This document shows positions 35,701-47,296 of a stretch of DNA of 64,000 bases, piece by piece (the first letter of the stretch is position 1; the number at the start of each line of letters is the position of its first letter). Under the pieces are notes generated by a model. That model was not told the origin of the DNA. It did not search any database and saw only the letters and a list, made by a program, of their open reading frames with translations. The stretch spans positions 792,001 to 856,000 of the forward strand of contig CAJHZI010000818.1 in NCBI GenBank assembly GCA_905160935.1, read 5' to 3'. Origin of the DNA: Enchytraeus crypticus. Its lineage: Eukaryota > Annelida > Clitellata > Enchytraeida > Enchytraeidae. The position numbers and the translations under genes were made by a program.

Positions 35701-37227
35701 TCAGCCAAGTGGTAATGCCGCTCATCAGTTCACTGTAATCAATCATTTCTTCATCATCATTATCTGCCCTTGAATCCCAGTTCAATCCCGGTTGAATCCC
35801 GGGATTCGAATAGACTGTCTTAAATCCTCTCTGTCCCACATCATATCGTCAGTCAATCCCCTTTTTGAGACTTTTCCGTTCGTTTAATTTTTGCATTTCT
35901 GGAGCCTATGCGCTCACCAAACGAATGCCCTTTCTGAAGTTGGTATGGATCTTAGTGCCCTAGTCGCCTCTACGACACGTGCAATCACCGATTGGTCAAT
36001 TCTTCAAACAACCCGGACATAACACGGGGAAATCAAGCAATCATTTAATCAATTTAAATTAAATTTTAAATTTTTTTGGCATTTGACAACAGCTTTAATG
36101 AAGTCCTTAAAATATACTACATATACTTTTGCTAATAGTATAATCATAGTTGCTAATTGCTGGCCAATTAAGTGTAAATTAAATTAAGGACATTTGTTCT
36201 GGTAAATCTAATGTTAACGTTCGTTTCCTCACTCGAAAGCGAAGTCAGTGACGGGAGAGCCCAGGATTATCCCACAGATATTGATCCTCGATAGAATATC
36301 TTACCGACATCGCCACTGGCTGGACGACATCGCTATTGGCTCCAGCCGGAGGCGGTACGTTAGCATACGTTGAACATTTTGCGTAGCTTAAAGGTGTCAG
36401 AGTTGTAGATAAAAAGATTAATGACTTGAAAATAAGCTAACTAGATTGTGGCAGCTAAGTACTTGTTACTAACAATATTTTAATATTTTCATTTTTCTTA
36501 TTACATCGTCGTAACCATTTAAATTTTAATTAAAATTATTATAGATTAATCTATTTATAGAAATTTCATCATCAAACCTATCTGGAAATACATTGCGAGC
36601 CAAAAGGTCCCATAGTCCTTGCCAAAATAAAACATTTAGAGGGCTGATGAAGAATACGGCAAGAATGTTGTCTCCAACCATTAGGACTACATCCTTAAGG
36701 TGGCGACTGCATTTCGTTTTTTCCTCACGGGTCCTTACTGCTTCGCAATAAGCAACGTTCTTATCACAATGCTCATTCCAATATAAATTGTGAGTCAAGG
36801 AAGACTGCTTTCCGTTGATCTTCCCAACTTCGATGTTGCAATCTATTTCAAATAGATCCCTTTCATCAGATTTAACTTGGCTAATGAATGATTTTCCTTC
36901 GGTGTTATCATCATCATCCTCTTTGTAATAGTCATGATTTGAAACTGCTGCTAACTTATTAACATCACTATCAGTATCATCGTTATCAGCAAAACTGATC
37001 TCATCTTCAATGTCATTCATAAGAGTTACATAGTTCTGCTTGTCGTCACTACGACAAAAACCGTCATGTTTGCTCACATTATAGTTCAAAATTCCATCGT
37101 CTGAAGAGGATGAAGAAACAGGGAAATTTTCTGCTGTAGAAATGCGCACTTCCGGGTGATCATTTTCGATGAGTTCACTATTTTCACGTGTAGCCAGACC
37201 GTCAGGAATAGACTGCGTTACGTCCAT
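32182..37227 (-). CDS. fusl: Fuseless-type multi-pass membrane protein (4 exons)
   Basis: Resembles the Fuseless family; Drosophila Fuseless is a presynaptic multi-pass protein needed for calcium-channel clustering. Exons: 36578-37227, 35488-35732, 33671-33786, 32182-32772; phases agree and give 533 residues. Residues 1 to about 180 are hydrophilic and acidic, with serine runs and many D/E, unlike the membrane part. The rest has about eight hydrophobic segments. A W-x-G-x-W motif recurs four times: FWQGLW (W202), HWHGLW (W274), YWRGTW (W363) and SWRGVW (W441), each followed by L or M and an aromatic residue, suggesting internal duplication. TRFRTK at the exon 3/4 junction matches the conserved RFRT segment of the family as I recall it. 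In-frame TGA upstream of the start and a minus-strand AATAAA at 31841-31846 downstream. Function here is inferred from family only. Confidence 0.85.
32773..33670. other. Fuseless-like intron 3
   Basis: AT-rich, mostly unique sequence without recognised repeats. Confidence 0.6.
33671..33786 (-). CDS. fusl: Fuseless-like exon 3
   Basis: Residues 299-337: GQAGLCAMRCFATAQSPPTF, VSVDIDPDFFQHTTRFRTK. Acceptor CCGCAG, donor AAG|GTTACA. Small exon joined in phase to both neighbours. Confidence 0.8.
33787..34925. other. Fuseless-like intron 2, 5'-distal part
   Basis: A short (AATC)n at 33796-33823 next to the exon 3 acceptor, then AT-rich sequence. No other feature seen. Confidence 0.6.
34926..35385 (-). 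repeat. Composite SINE-like element (family 4), interrupted
   Basis: Tail (CTCTCTCT...GCTAAGTGGCAGATCC) at 34926-34985, a foreign block with a family 2 fragment, then the family 4 middle and head at 35190-35385. In Fuseless-like intron 2. Confidence 0.7.
35488..35732 (-). CDS. fusl: Fuseless-like exon 2
   Basis: Residues 217-298: helix ITTWLIGLGGIFSLSLSQTF, then SNVSHWHGLWLLIDHY and a further helix. Acceptor GATTACAG, donor CCTAG|GTTTGA. The intron just upstream (from 35744) is a SINE-like repeat whose (GAT)n tail comes within about 15-20 nt of the acceptor. Confidence 0.82.
35744..36030 (-). repeat. Composite SINE-like element (family 3), full length
   Basis: Tail side faces Fuseless-like exon 2 (12 nt away). 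An ATCCCGG duplication sits at 35786-35812. Confidence 0.86.
36209..36346 (-). repeat. tRNA-derived SINE (family 1)
   Basis: The head is duplicated: CATCGCCACTGGCTGG is followed by CATCGCTATTGGCTCCAGCC. In Fuseless-like intron 1. Confidence 0.83.
36578..37227 (-). CDS. fusl: Fuseless-like exon 1
   Basis: Residues 1-216: acidic N-terminal region, then VVLMVGDNILAVFFISPLNV helix and first FWQGLWDLL motif. Donor GATAG|GTTTGA, phase 2. Start at 37227; an in-frame TGA lies 36-38 nt upstream, and an overlapping out-of-frame upstream ORF is present (37202-37261). Confidence 0.82.
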
Positions 37228-37261
37228 ATTTCCAGCTGATTTCAGATTCCACTGCTCTCAT
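37202..37261 (-). promoter_or_regulatory. Possible upstream ORF overlapping the Fuseless-like start
   Basis: ATG at 37261-37259, 19 codons, stop at 37204-37202, out of frame with and overlapping the main start at 37227. Could dampen translation if it is in the mRNA; transcript start unknown. Confidence 0.35.
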
Positions 37262-37468
37262 GGGTAATCCACTATCTATCGCAAACTTTATATAAGTTAG
37301 CATTTACTTGCCTTAAGAACTTAATTACTAATCACCAAGTTCAGAAAATTGTTAACCCTTTTATGTTCTGAAATGAAACAGAGGCGGCAGTCTTGGTTAA
37401 ATTTAAATTCAGTCACTTTCAGATGAACTATCATCCAACTAATTTAAATTAAACAGAATCCAGTGGAA

Positions 37469-37520
<52 letters not shown>

Positions 37521-38065
37521 CAATTCTGAGTGATTTAACCACTAGTTGGCGCAATTTGTAACAATTAAATTGACAACTATAACAGCATGTTAATACGTGT
37601 ATATAAAGTTTAATGTATTTAAATAAACTTGTGCGTTTGCGAAAAAGACGTTAATGGGAGAGAACTCCTTAAAATTCTGAGGCTTATATAACTAATTGAT
37701 AACTAGTGATATAACTAGTGATAATGCCTTATCACTATTAATGAAAAATTTAAATATATTTAAAAAAAGAAATTTTATTTTGTCTGCGTCGTGTACATTT
37801 AGTTTATTGTCTCGCTTGATACCAACTCACTGAACCGGCTTATGCGCATCAAAACAAAGTCAGTAACAACTGAATCCTTTGATGTCAACAATTCAATTTA
37901 AAAGAAACAATTGCATATATTTTTATTTTGCAAAATAAAATATTTGATATGAGTTTGAAAAGAAAACGTTGCATTGATATCTACAAAGAAAAAGTTACAG
38001 ACGAAAGAAAGAAAATTAAAGTAAGAGAACCGTTATTATTATATATGACGCTACAGAGTTGATGG

Positions 38066-38067
<2 letters not shown>
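37262..38067. other. Region upstream of the Fuseless-like gene
   Basis: Candidate promoter region by position only; contains an (AT)n array (37472-37519) and otherwise AT-rich sequence. Confidence 0.5.
37472..37519. repeat. (AT)n microsatellite
   Basis: Pure (AT)n about 245 bp upstream of the Fuseless-like start codon. Similar arrays: 4978-5028, 38068-38100, 44906-44952, 46725-46772, 54926-54973. Confidence 0.95.
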
Positions 38068-38094
<27 letters not shown>

Positions 38095-38103
<9 letters not shown>

Positions 38104-39067
38104 TATTTTTTATTAGTATTAGTATATTTTTATTGCCCTGGGCTATATAAGGCCCTGGGCTAAAATATAAGATAAAAGAAAGACTTTATTTAATTAAAAG
38201 AAAGATGAAAAATATTTAATATAATTCCTCTACGCTCTGGGAGGCCGCATTCGCCAATGTGCCACGAACGCAGACAGCATTAAAACGCTGGAGTGCGATA
38301 GATAGGCGCTGCCATAGAATGGCTTTTTCCCGTTGGTCGCCTGAAATAGCACTGGTTCTCCTGCCTAATTCGTTTATGAAGTCCGACGCTACAGAGTTGA
38401 TGGGGCTCAATATCTCAAAAGCAATTGGCAGGAAGATGTAGCTGCTAGAGACTGCGGCATATTTAAGTGTCTTCCTATTGGCAGCGGCTTCAGCAGCTGA
38501 GCCAGCAGCAGCACATGAAAGGCTGAGATTGCTTGCTGAGAATGTGTCCATCACAGTGACATCCCAGCTGATACACTTGCCTTCTGCCCAAGGAATTTGA
38601 GATACACTGTCCGGTCGTTTCCCATCCGAGCGGCTCAATCCCTGGGGCTCTTTTATGGACGGAATATTTGCGCGATTTAGAGCACGCCATACCAGATCAT
38701 TCAGATACTGGTGTCTGCCGATTCAGCCAGCGCTCCGCATGCACGAAAGGCCGTGAGTGCCCAGAGCATGTACCGATGCTCCGCAGACACAGTTGTGTGG
38801 CTCACAAAAAGGAGAGCCCAGCCGAAGATTAACCGCTACTCTCACTGCCTCGTCATACAGGCGGAGGCCACAGAAAGATAAAGGCAAGGCTTTCAACCAG
38901 TCACCACTATGAAGAGTAGAAACAGCAAGCAACCGGGCCTTTTCTTGTGGGATTAACACCTTCGCGAGGAGTTCCATGTGCGCAATGCCAGAGATTTTGG
39001 AGTCCCAAGCCTTCATGGACTTAGACACCATTCCAATAGGCGCTTCCAATATTATTACGAGAGCCAA
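38095..39067 (-). mobile_element. LINE 3' end with FEILSPIN / GDQRE coding region (family A)
   Basis: Two frames: 38723-39067 (STLHSGDWLKALPLSFCGLR, LGSPFCEPHNCVCGASV, GTHGLSC) and 38216-38638 (SRSDGKRPDSVSQIPWAEGK, ISWDVTVMDTFSAS, then [20 protein letters not shown]). This is the C-terminal part of a LINE polyprotein common in invertebrates. The end of the element has two GCCCAGGGC blocks that can pair, then (ATA/TTA)n. Frameshift between the two parts. Confidence 0.85.
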
Positions 39068-41264
39068 TATTATTATGATTAGAATAAAAAAATAGAATCG
39101 TTTAATGTCAATCTAAAGAATGTTAGTGACATCCTGTTGAAGTCGTGTTTATGTTGGTGACATGTTGGTCCATGAAACCGAAAAATTCTAAATTCTTATC
39201 CCCAGTCGTAATTCTAAGATATTAAACCATAGCCTACTAATTACAGAGGACCCCCATGTTGTCAACGTAAGCGTGATAGTGGCCATTGATTGAATTGAAT
39301 TGAATTATCATTAGTATTATTATTATTATTATTATTATTACTACTACTACTACTATTGTTATTATTATTTTATTTTATAAATTGTTGTTTATCTTATGTG
39401 TAAAGAATACAACTATTACTATTAGACCTACTATAATTACTATTATTATTTTTAAAGCAGGATAATTATTCTTATTACTAATGTTATTATCGCCATCATC
39501 ATCTATCTTAAAATTAGGACTGCCATAACATGTTGAAATGGCGTCATCTTGACTGCATCAGTCTAACTAATGTTATAACAATTACAAACAGTATTCTTTT
39601 GGCGCATACGTAGCATACGACTATAACTACAGATCTGCCTAAACAATAAATTAAGTGGAACGGCTGTTTAAAACATTTAAAGCAATTATAGCGAAGAGAA
39701 TCAAGTACAAAGGTCGATCTGAAACGATCACTGCTAAACTGTGGACACGGCTACTTTCATTTTCATTCGAATGTCTATGATATCAGAAATTAAATTTTTA
39801 TTTATATAAAGTTATATAATGAATTTCGATGGAGACTAATGTTTGAAATACTTCTGTATGCTAAGGATGTTCCATCTAAAACGTCAGTAAGCATCTGAAC
39901 TCAGAGTTTCAAATCAGTTTTCTGCTTGAAAGCATCTCAGTGACGGGCTGAGCCCCGAATTTGAAATCACAATGCGCCTACTGATCCGTAGTCGGACACA
40001 TAACCAATCATGCTTCTAGTTAAATTGTTTCTATATAAAAATCTATTGTGGGAGGCAACGAGAAACCACCTCAGACAGCATATTTTTCCCAAACTAGTTA
40101 TATGCTAGATAATGTATGGGTAACGTTAGCAATTAATGTTAACAAATTAATTTAGCAATTAATTAATAGCTGCACAATTTTCTACAACTAGACACTAACT
40201 AAACTGATATTCAAGAGAAGATGATGATGGTGTTGATGAATATTAATGAATATTAATGAATATCTGATGAAATTAATTATTATTACAAATATCATCTGAA
40301 ATTATATCTAACATTATCACTAATAGTATCTGATAACTAATCCATAATCAGACGCCTCATCGATCATATACACTTAACCGATCACATACTTGTTAAATTG
40401 TTACTATTATTTCACAGTTTTACGTTTTTGTGTTACGTAAATATTATTAAAAGTCACGTGAAGTTGAGAACATACCTAACACATTTGCGGAATCATAATC
40501 GATACTTAGCTATTTAGAAATTTTCTCTTCTTCCCCTCACTAAAAATTTAAATATACATACAGTATCTTACAAATTTGAAAAGAACAAAATGATTCTTAC
40601 GGAAGCCCAGTGAACCAACACAAAAATCGTAATTTATCACCTAACTCACGTAGACTTTAACTTCTGCAACCGCAAATGTCGACTAATTCTACTATATTGT
40701 GGTTCTGCTTATCTTCAAACATTGTCGTACGTGACAGCGAATAAGAGGGAATAGCAAAGAGCCTAAGTATAAGAGGTCATTTCATGACTAAGTTCTAAAC
40801 ATTTGACATCATGCCCATTCAATAACTATTATTAAGCATGCTAAATTCTTAGGCCTAAGTTAAACTTGGCTGTCAATTCATGTTCAGATCTAATTATAAG
40901 ATATTTAAATTTTGATTTCAAATTCTGGAATATCTTGAAGAAACCCAAAGGATCATTCTAATCAAATTGACTGCTAGGTATAACCTAATAGCTGATTGTC
41001 TTAAAGTGAATAATTACTTCAAATGGATTCCTTTTTAATTAAATGTATTTTAATAAGACAGTAAGAAGTAGTACATAGTAAGAATTGTTTAATTTATGCA
41101 ACACTGCAATGAATTATTATAATAGATAAATTAATTCTCTTTTTACCTCCCAGATATTATAGCTTGCCTAAATGACGATCGACTTCCTTAGGACTTCTTT
41201 ATGATATGCCCGAATTTAAGATGAAAATTGAAATATCATTGGTTTTAACAGTCATATTCTATAA
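39068..41264. other. Intergenic sequence with few recognisable features
   Basis: TTA/ACT trinucleotide run at 39306-39370, a diverged SINE at 39909, a family 4 fragment at 40047. No exon recognised. Confidence 0.5.
39909..40012 (-). repeat. tRNA-derived SINE, diverged variant
   Basis: CAGTGACGGGCTGAGCCCCG, CGCCTACTGATCCGTAGTCG. Confidence 0.65.
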
Positions 41265-41410
41265 CTGGCTGGAGCTAGTGGCGATGTCGTTAAGATATTC
41301 GACCGCGGATCAGTATGGTATGTGAGGGGTTCAAATCCTGGGATCGCCCGTCACTGACATCGCTTTCGAGTGAGGAAACTGACGTTAACCTTAGCTTTAC
41401 CAGATTTTTA
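41265..41410 (+). repeat. tRNA-derived SINE (family 1)
   Basis: Full length, with a small duplication in the CAGTATGGTATGTGAGG block. Confidence 0.88.
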
Positions 41411-42332
41411 ATCAACTCTCAGAAAAACGGTTAATTAAATCTCTGAAAGGAAACAGACCTGTTACAGTAGTTGAACGGAAATCTGAATAATTGAATGTGA
41501 ATGATTTGATCGGTCAATCGTTTCGAAAATCTAAGGTTACTAGGGACAAGTTATAAAATAAAAAATTTTATGCCTATATCTTAGCAATTGCTGTGCCACG
41601 TAAAATTGGCTGAGACACAGCTTTTACTTACAACGATGGGTTTTTCAACTGCTCAGCTCTAAGGATTCTTGCCGTATATGATGATAGTTGTTCTTGCCAG
41701 GCTTCGTTAGGTTTGACTGAAATTCGACGCAGTTCAGATTGCTTACCCAAAAACTTCTGATTTATTCACTCACGTGAGTCAGCGGTAAATATGGCTAAGT
41801 AAATCATAATTAGTAAATCATAACAGGCTATTAGCAATGCTATAGCCTAGTCCAGAGAAGTCATTACGTAAAAGTTCATGTGACGACTTTACAGCTGACA
41901 CTTGTTTGTTTTCAAAAAAGTGCATTTGGCATAGTGATAAATACGAGTAAAATTAGTGCATAAAATGTTCCTTAAATTTTCCTTCACACTGGCATTTTTC
42001 TTTTAGAAGTTGATGATTACATTCGGCGGTAAACCATTTTACCACATTCTATCTTCTAATGAGAAATACACACATTGAAAACGATTAATTTATCCATTGA
42101 AAATGAACTTCTAATGATTAAATATGCAAAACTACATTTTTTGCCATCAAACCGCGTCCGACCTTCACCTTTTAGTGTCTAGGTCTACTACTACTTATTT
42201 TCTATTGGCTATAGGGTCTATTTACTTACTTCCTATTGGCTACACCTTTCGACCTTGACTACGAGGACATCACACTTTTACAAGGAATAGCCGCGCTCCA
42301 GTTTCAAACTAATAATTTTGTGATACATGTAC
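41411..42332. other. Intergenic sequence, nothing recognised
   Basis: AT-rich unique sequence between two SINE copies. Confidence 0.5.
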
Positions 42333-42497
42333 ATCTCGTGGGTTCGAATCCCGGCCGCGCTGATCTGAGAGTAAATTCTCGGACATTCACTGGACTGGTT
42401 ATACGAAAATGGTCTAAATTGCCTAATGGATTAAACATGTGGTTTTAAAAGTGATAGATATCAACATTGTTGATTATTCACTATAATGCGTGTTTAC
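42333..42497 (+). repeat. tRNA-type SINE (family 2)
   Basis: GTGGGTTCGAATCCCGGCCG, CGCTGATCTGAGAGTAAA, TAAACATGTGGTTTTAAAAG. Head missing. Confidence 0.8.
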
Positions 42498-42602
42498 TTT
42501 ATTTAGTTTCACTCAGTTTCACTCTTAATGTTTACAATTCTAATCTTAGTCTATTTCACATATATTTACTTTCAAAGATGCTTGAGCTGTGATCCTATTT
42601 AG

Positions 42603-43122
42603 TTATCATGATATTCATTTAGTATCATGATATTCATTTAGTATCATGATATTCATTTAGTATCATGATATTCATTTAGTATCATGATATTCATTTAGTA
42701 TCATGATATTCATTTAGTATCATGATATTCATTTAGTATCATGATATTCATTTAGTATCATGATATTCATTTAGTATCATGATATTCATTTAGTATCATG
42801 ATATTCATTTAGTATCATGATATTCATTTAGTATCATGATATTCATTTAGTATCATGATATCATTTAGTATCATGATATTCATTTAGTATCATGATATTC
42901 ATTTAGTATCATGATATTCATTTAGTATCATGATATTCATTTAGTATCATGATATTCATTTAGTATCATGATATTCATTTAGTATCATGATATTCATTTA
43001 GTATCATGATATTCATTTAGTATCATGATATTCATTTAGTATCATGATATTCATTTAGAATCATGATATTCATTTAGTATCATGATATTCATTTAGTATC
43101 ATGATATCAATTTAGTATTATG
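42603..43122. repeat. 19-bp minisatellite, about 27 copies
   Basis: Unit TATCATGATATTCATTTAG, containing the palindrome TATCATGATA. Nearly identical copies; one is a base short. Abuts a tRNA-derived SINE at 43128. Confidence 0.95.
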
Positions 43123-43127
43123 ATACC

Positions 43128-43263
43128 CAGCGGCGATGATTATGATCGGTAAGATATTCGATGACGGATCAGTATGTGCGGGGTTCAAATCCTGGGCTCG
43201 CCCGTCACTGACATCGCTTTCGAGTGAAGAAACTGACGTTAACATTAGCTATACCAGCTTTAT
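43128..43263 (+). repeat. tRNA-derived SINE (family 1)
   Basis: Abuts the 19-bp minisatellite; its head is altered (CAGCGGCGATGATTATGATC). Confidence 0.86.
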
Positions 43264-43284
43264 ATACCCATTTATAGTCATGGA

Positions 43285-43455
43285 CTTTGCACTGTTTTAA
43301 TCTTGGTTTCCCTTCATTCTTTGTATACTCAGTTGTCTTCTTGTGGTGCTTTGGTGTCTCTTGGTACAAAATCTGCTTGAGAGGTCCCTATCATTTCCAC
43401 AAGGCGAGGAACCGGACGTAAAATACTTACTTATTGATTGATTGCTTGATTGAGT
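43285..43455 (+). mobile_element. LINE 3' end, (TTGA)n tail
   Basis: Contains CTTTGTATACTCAGTTGTCT, TGGTGCTTTGGTGTCTCTTG, then GGCGAGGAACCGGACGT and TTGATTGATTGCTTGATTGA. A related upstream part occurs at about 570-660. Confidence 0.78.
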
Positions 43456-44716
43456 CATCGGTCGCAGTGAGGTTTTAATGGGTTCCGCCGCCATTGCGGC
43501 CATACCATGGGCATGTCCAGAACCCTACAGTGGATTTAGCAACTATTTCACTGATTGATTTGATTGTGTCACAATAAAACACTAAACTGTTGCTTCTTTC
43601 AGTCATCATTTAAAATCTGAAATCAAATTAGTATGGTATCCCGAATAAGTTTCGGCCAAATGAACTTGTGTTACGTAATATCCAATTTTATTTACGTTAC
43701 AATTGCCTACTGAAACTACTATTACCTAGCATGAACTGTTTAAGATATTTATCAAATCGACTTTGGTTTTGAACATTTGGCAAATGTATTTTATTAATCC
43801 AACATCATATTATAGCGTGTACTAATTTATGCACTTCTCTGTTAATAATTACAAGTATTGATCTAAACATAACAATTAACATAGGCCTTCATGATATTGC
43901 TTCGCTGCACACATTTATCTACTATAATTAGAATAGAGCTTAGCCTAGAAATCCTGGAAATTAATACACATATATTGGTTACTCTATCGCTTTATTGTCT
44001 GACAATGTCATGTTGCGAAATACTCTGGGACAGACAACTGCAATTTAGAGATTATTATATCACATGATAGATTATATTAGGAGCACGAGTTATTTTAGAT
44101 AAGTAAAGCTCAAAGTGCCTTCAATATATAGTCAATATTAAGTAATGAATTAATATGTAAGAGTAATTATTGAGTTAATATGTTTGGTTGCATCTAATGT
44201 TGTGTTAAAATGTAGCCTAATTTTAAAGAACTTCTAAGGCTTTCAGCCAAAATTTAAGCTAAATAGCACAATGTTAAAATTATAATACTTTGTTAGCTTC
44301 TCTTAAACAAAAGTTCTTCAAAAGGTCTGCATATAAAAGACAAGAAACAACCAAAATGTGTGAGTAGCGGATCGACCAATGCTCAACAGTTTATTTCTTG
44401 CTATAGGGGCCTAACTTACTTCAATTGTAGAATATTACGAAACTTGTCAGGTCCTTTTTGTTTTTATATGTACATGTTAATGTAGAATCGTAAATATCAC
44501 ATAAGTGAGCTGTGATGTTAAAGTTCATGAACAGCGCTTCGCCTAATCTCTGTAGACTTCACTACTGGTGCACAAGTTTCTCAACAGGTTTACTAAAGCA
44601 CCTTTTTTACTCTCAGTTTAATATTATTTTCAGATGATAACTAAAATGACAACAATACATTGTTTAAGAATATTGGGTTATTTCAGCCCTATGCTACAAG
44701 TTTAAACTAATAAAAA
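43456..44716. other. Intergenic sequence, nothing recognised
   Basis: AT-rich, with no coding or repeat signature I can name. Confidence 0.5.
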
Positions 44717-44876
44717 GCTTTGAAAAGCTAAAGTTAAAGTCAGTTTCCTCACTTGAAAGCGATATCAGTGACGGGCGAGCCCAAGATTTTGACTCCGCAC
44801 ATACTGATCCGCGGTCGAGTATCTTACCGACTTCGCCACTGGCTCCAGCGACACTTAGCTCCAGCCAGTGTCCGTA
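44717..44876 (-). repeat. tRNA-derived SINE (family 1)
   Basis: Full length plus a partial second head (TAGCTCCAGCCAGTGTCC). Confidence 0.86.
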
Positions 44877-44902
44877 ATAGTTACAGTTCATATACAACGA
44901 TA

Positions 44903-44955
<53 letters not shown>

Positions 44956-45330
44956 ATCCACTGAATATATTTGTATTTTAAATACAATATTTCTTGCTTC
45001 CATATTTTAATCTTCTTGCGAAATTATTTGGCATTTAAGCTACAAGTTGCTTTTTGATTGCATACAATATACTTCAGCCAATATACTTAACACGATAATA
45101 TTTTACATTATATTAACGTCCTTAATAAGAAATTAGTCCCTTCATAAAAAGATATACCTTATGCAGCATTATGTAGCATTATGTAGCATTATGTAGCAGG
45201 TAAAATACGGTTTCAGAGGTGGTGTCACATTGCCTTCATCGGTTCTTGTTTATTCGCCTCTTACGGTAGATGAAGTTGGTGTATTATTAAGTGCCTCTGA
45301 TACAATATGTGAAACAATATTTAGTAGCCA

Positions 45331-45472
45331 GGGCTGGAGCCAGTGTCCATGTCGGTTAGACATTCGACTGCGGATCAGTATGTGCGGGGTTCAAAACTTC
45401 AAATCCTGAGCTCGCTCGTCACTGACATTGCTATAGAGTGAGGAAAATGACGTTGACATTAGCATTAGCTTT
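45331..45472 (+). repeat. tRNA-derived SINE (family 1)
   Basis: Full length with an AAACTTCAAAT insertion at the B-box. Confidence 0.86.
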
Positions 45473-46033
45473 TTAAACTTGTATATATTTTAACAATTCA
45501 GACGTGTGCTTACTTTTACTAACTAATATTTATTGCACAGTATTGTTTCAGAGAGTAGACTCTTTCTTAGTAGCCACTTCTATATGTATATTGCTGGCTT
45601 ATTTATTTACTAATTAAGTGTTTTAGGTTTAACAAAACTTGTGCTGAAGCAAATAAACAAATAAAACAGTTAGAAGAATATTGGAAGCTTTTTAGTGAAA
45701 CTTTATCCGTCAATTTGTTGAATCTTCGTTAATACAAAAAATAAATTTCTTGATGAATAGCTGCGCAGTACTCAATGTAAAATCTCACGTGACTGTAGAC
45801 TTTAATGTGTGTAATCTATTACAAAACTCTATGTCAGTAAATTAGCAGCAGGCCAATTTAGAGACAACATATCAATTATGTTACAACCCCCCCCCCTCCC
45901 TGTTGTGCTTGATAAATGGCACGTGCAAGGCAAATTTTCAGTTTTCGGCTTTCTTGATCGGTATGGGTGCTTCATTGAATCCAAATCCCGTAGCAGACGC
46001 CAAGCCATTATCATAACCTAATTTATCCCCTAG
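45473..46033. other. Intergenic sequence with a C-homopolymer
   Basis: A run of 10 C at 45887-45896; otherwise nothing. Confidence 0.5.
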
Positions 46034-46268
46034 TTAATACTTCTCATATGGTTTCTCGTTATCTTCCACAGTTTTTGAAGTAGTCGCCTATTTAGACACG
46101 CACATCTTACGATTGATCTATTCTCCAGTGGTCCGAACGCAACTCAGGTAATGTTACAATTGCATGTGATAATTTTAAATTTCATCAACGATGAAGCAAA
46201 TACTCCGGTTTTTAAAATAGTAGCGTTATTTTATTAGCCCGATAGGGTCCAAATGAGCTTCTGTTATA

Positions 46269-46719
46269 CAGGGTGAGTAAAAAAAGTGATAACGCCTGCA
46301 AAAAGTTTCAATATCTCAGGCTATTGTTAATATTTTCAAATCAAACTTTTGCCAAATACTAAAGGACTAATTTCTGAAGGGGTGGCCAATTTTCATCAAT
46401 TTTTGGTACATAGATTGGATAATTATGAAAGTTTCAGCTGAGCAAGTGTTGACATAATACTGAGGGTTCACCTTTTCCTTCTCACCAATGAAGTGCAATT
46501 TGCCCTTACCGTTGTAGCAAAAGCCATTTTAGGTAAAAAATGGGGGGTTTCTCTGCTGAAACTTGTATATCTGGCCAATCCATAGATTAAAATGGATGAA
46601 AATTGGCCACCCCATTGCAAATTAGTCCTTTATTAATTGGTAAAGTTTGCTTTTAATATATTAACAATAGCCAGAGATATTCAAACTTTTTGCAGATGTT
46701 ATCACTTTTTTTACTCACC

Positions 46720-46722
<3 letters not shown>
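46269..46722. mobile_element. Foldback MITE, 454 bp
   Basis: Starts CAGGGTGAGTAAAAAAAGTG and ends with its near-exact complement CACTTTTTTTACTCACCCTG. The complementarity continues inward (ATATCTCAGGCTATTGTTA against TAACAATAGCCAGAGATAT; GGGGTGGCCAATTTTCATC against GATGAAAATTGGCCACCCC) for about 170 bp per arm. The terminal CAGGGTG is mariner-like; a TA lies on the left flank but the right flank reads TG. No transposase inside. Confidence 0.88.
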
Positions 46723-46775
<53 letters not shown>

Positions 46776-47044
46776 ATATATATACTATATTATATATATA
46801 TACACGTATATTATATATTTATACATGTATATATATATGTATATATATATGAATATACACAATATACATAACAATAGCCCACAGTGTCTCTGCAACGGAC
46901 TCTTCAGTAATAAAAGTGCATTTGAGATAAGCGAATATCAGATCATCAGAGTGCAGCATAAAATAATGCTACATATGATTTCACAAGAATACTCATAATT
47001 AGGCCTACTATTAGGCAGTAGTTTAGAGTTATTGTAAATTCTCT

Positions 47045-47165
47045 GATTGTTTTGAACTTAATTTTGGACCCACACTCTGCTCATCAGAGTGGATTTGGTA
47101 CCAGAGACTCAATGTTGTCATGGACGACAGCAGCACTCTAATTCTGCTATTGTTGTTGTTGTTAA
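47045..47165 (+). mobile_element. LINE/SINE 3' end with CTGTC-type hairpin and (TTG)n tail
   Basis: TTGTCATGGACGACAGCAGC then ACTCTAATTCTGCTATTGTT and (GTT)n. Confidence 0.7.
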
Positions 47166-47296
47166 TTCTACAACTAATTCAACGTATTGATCGAGGCCTG
47201 GAAATCATCCCACAATCGGCGTAGACTGAGTCGTGACTAGAGGCCAACTAATAAATAGCATTGTATAAGCATAGGTGATGCGATAAATGCCGGTAG

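Noticed and set aside
45829..46014. 61-codon minus-strand ORF
   Set aside because: Short, spans a C-homopolymer, no family resemblance.
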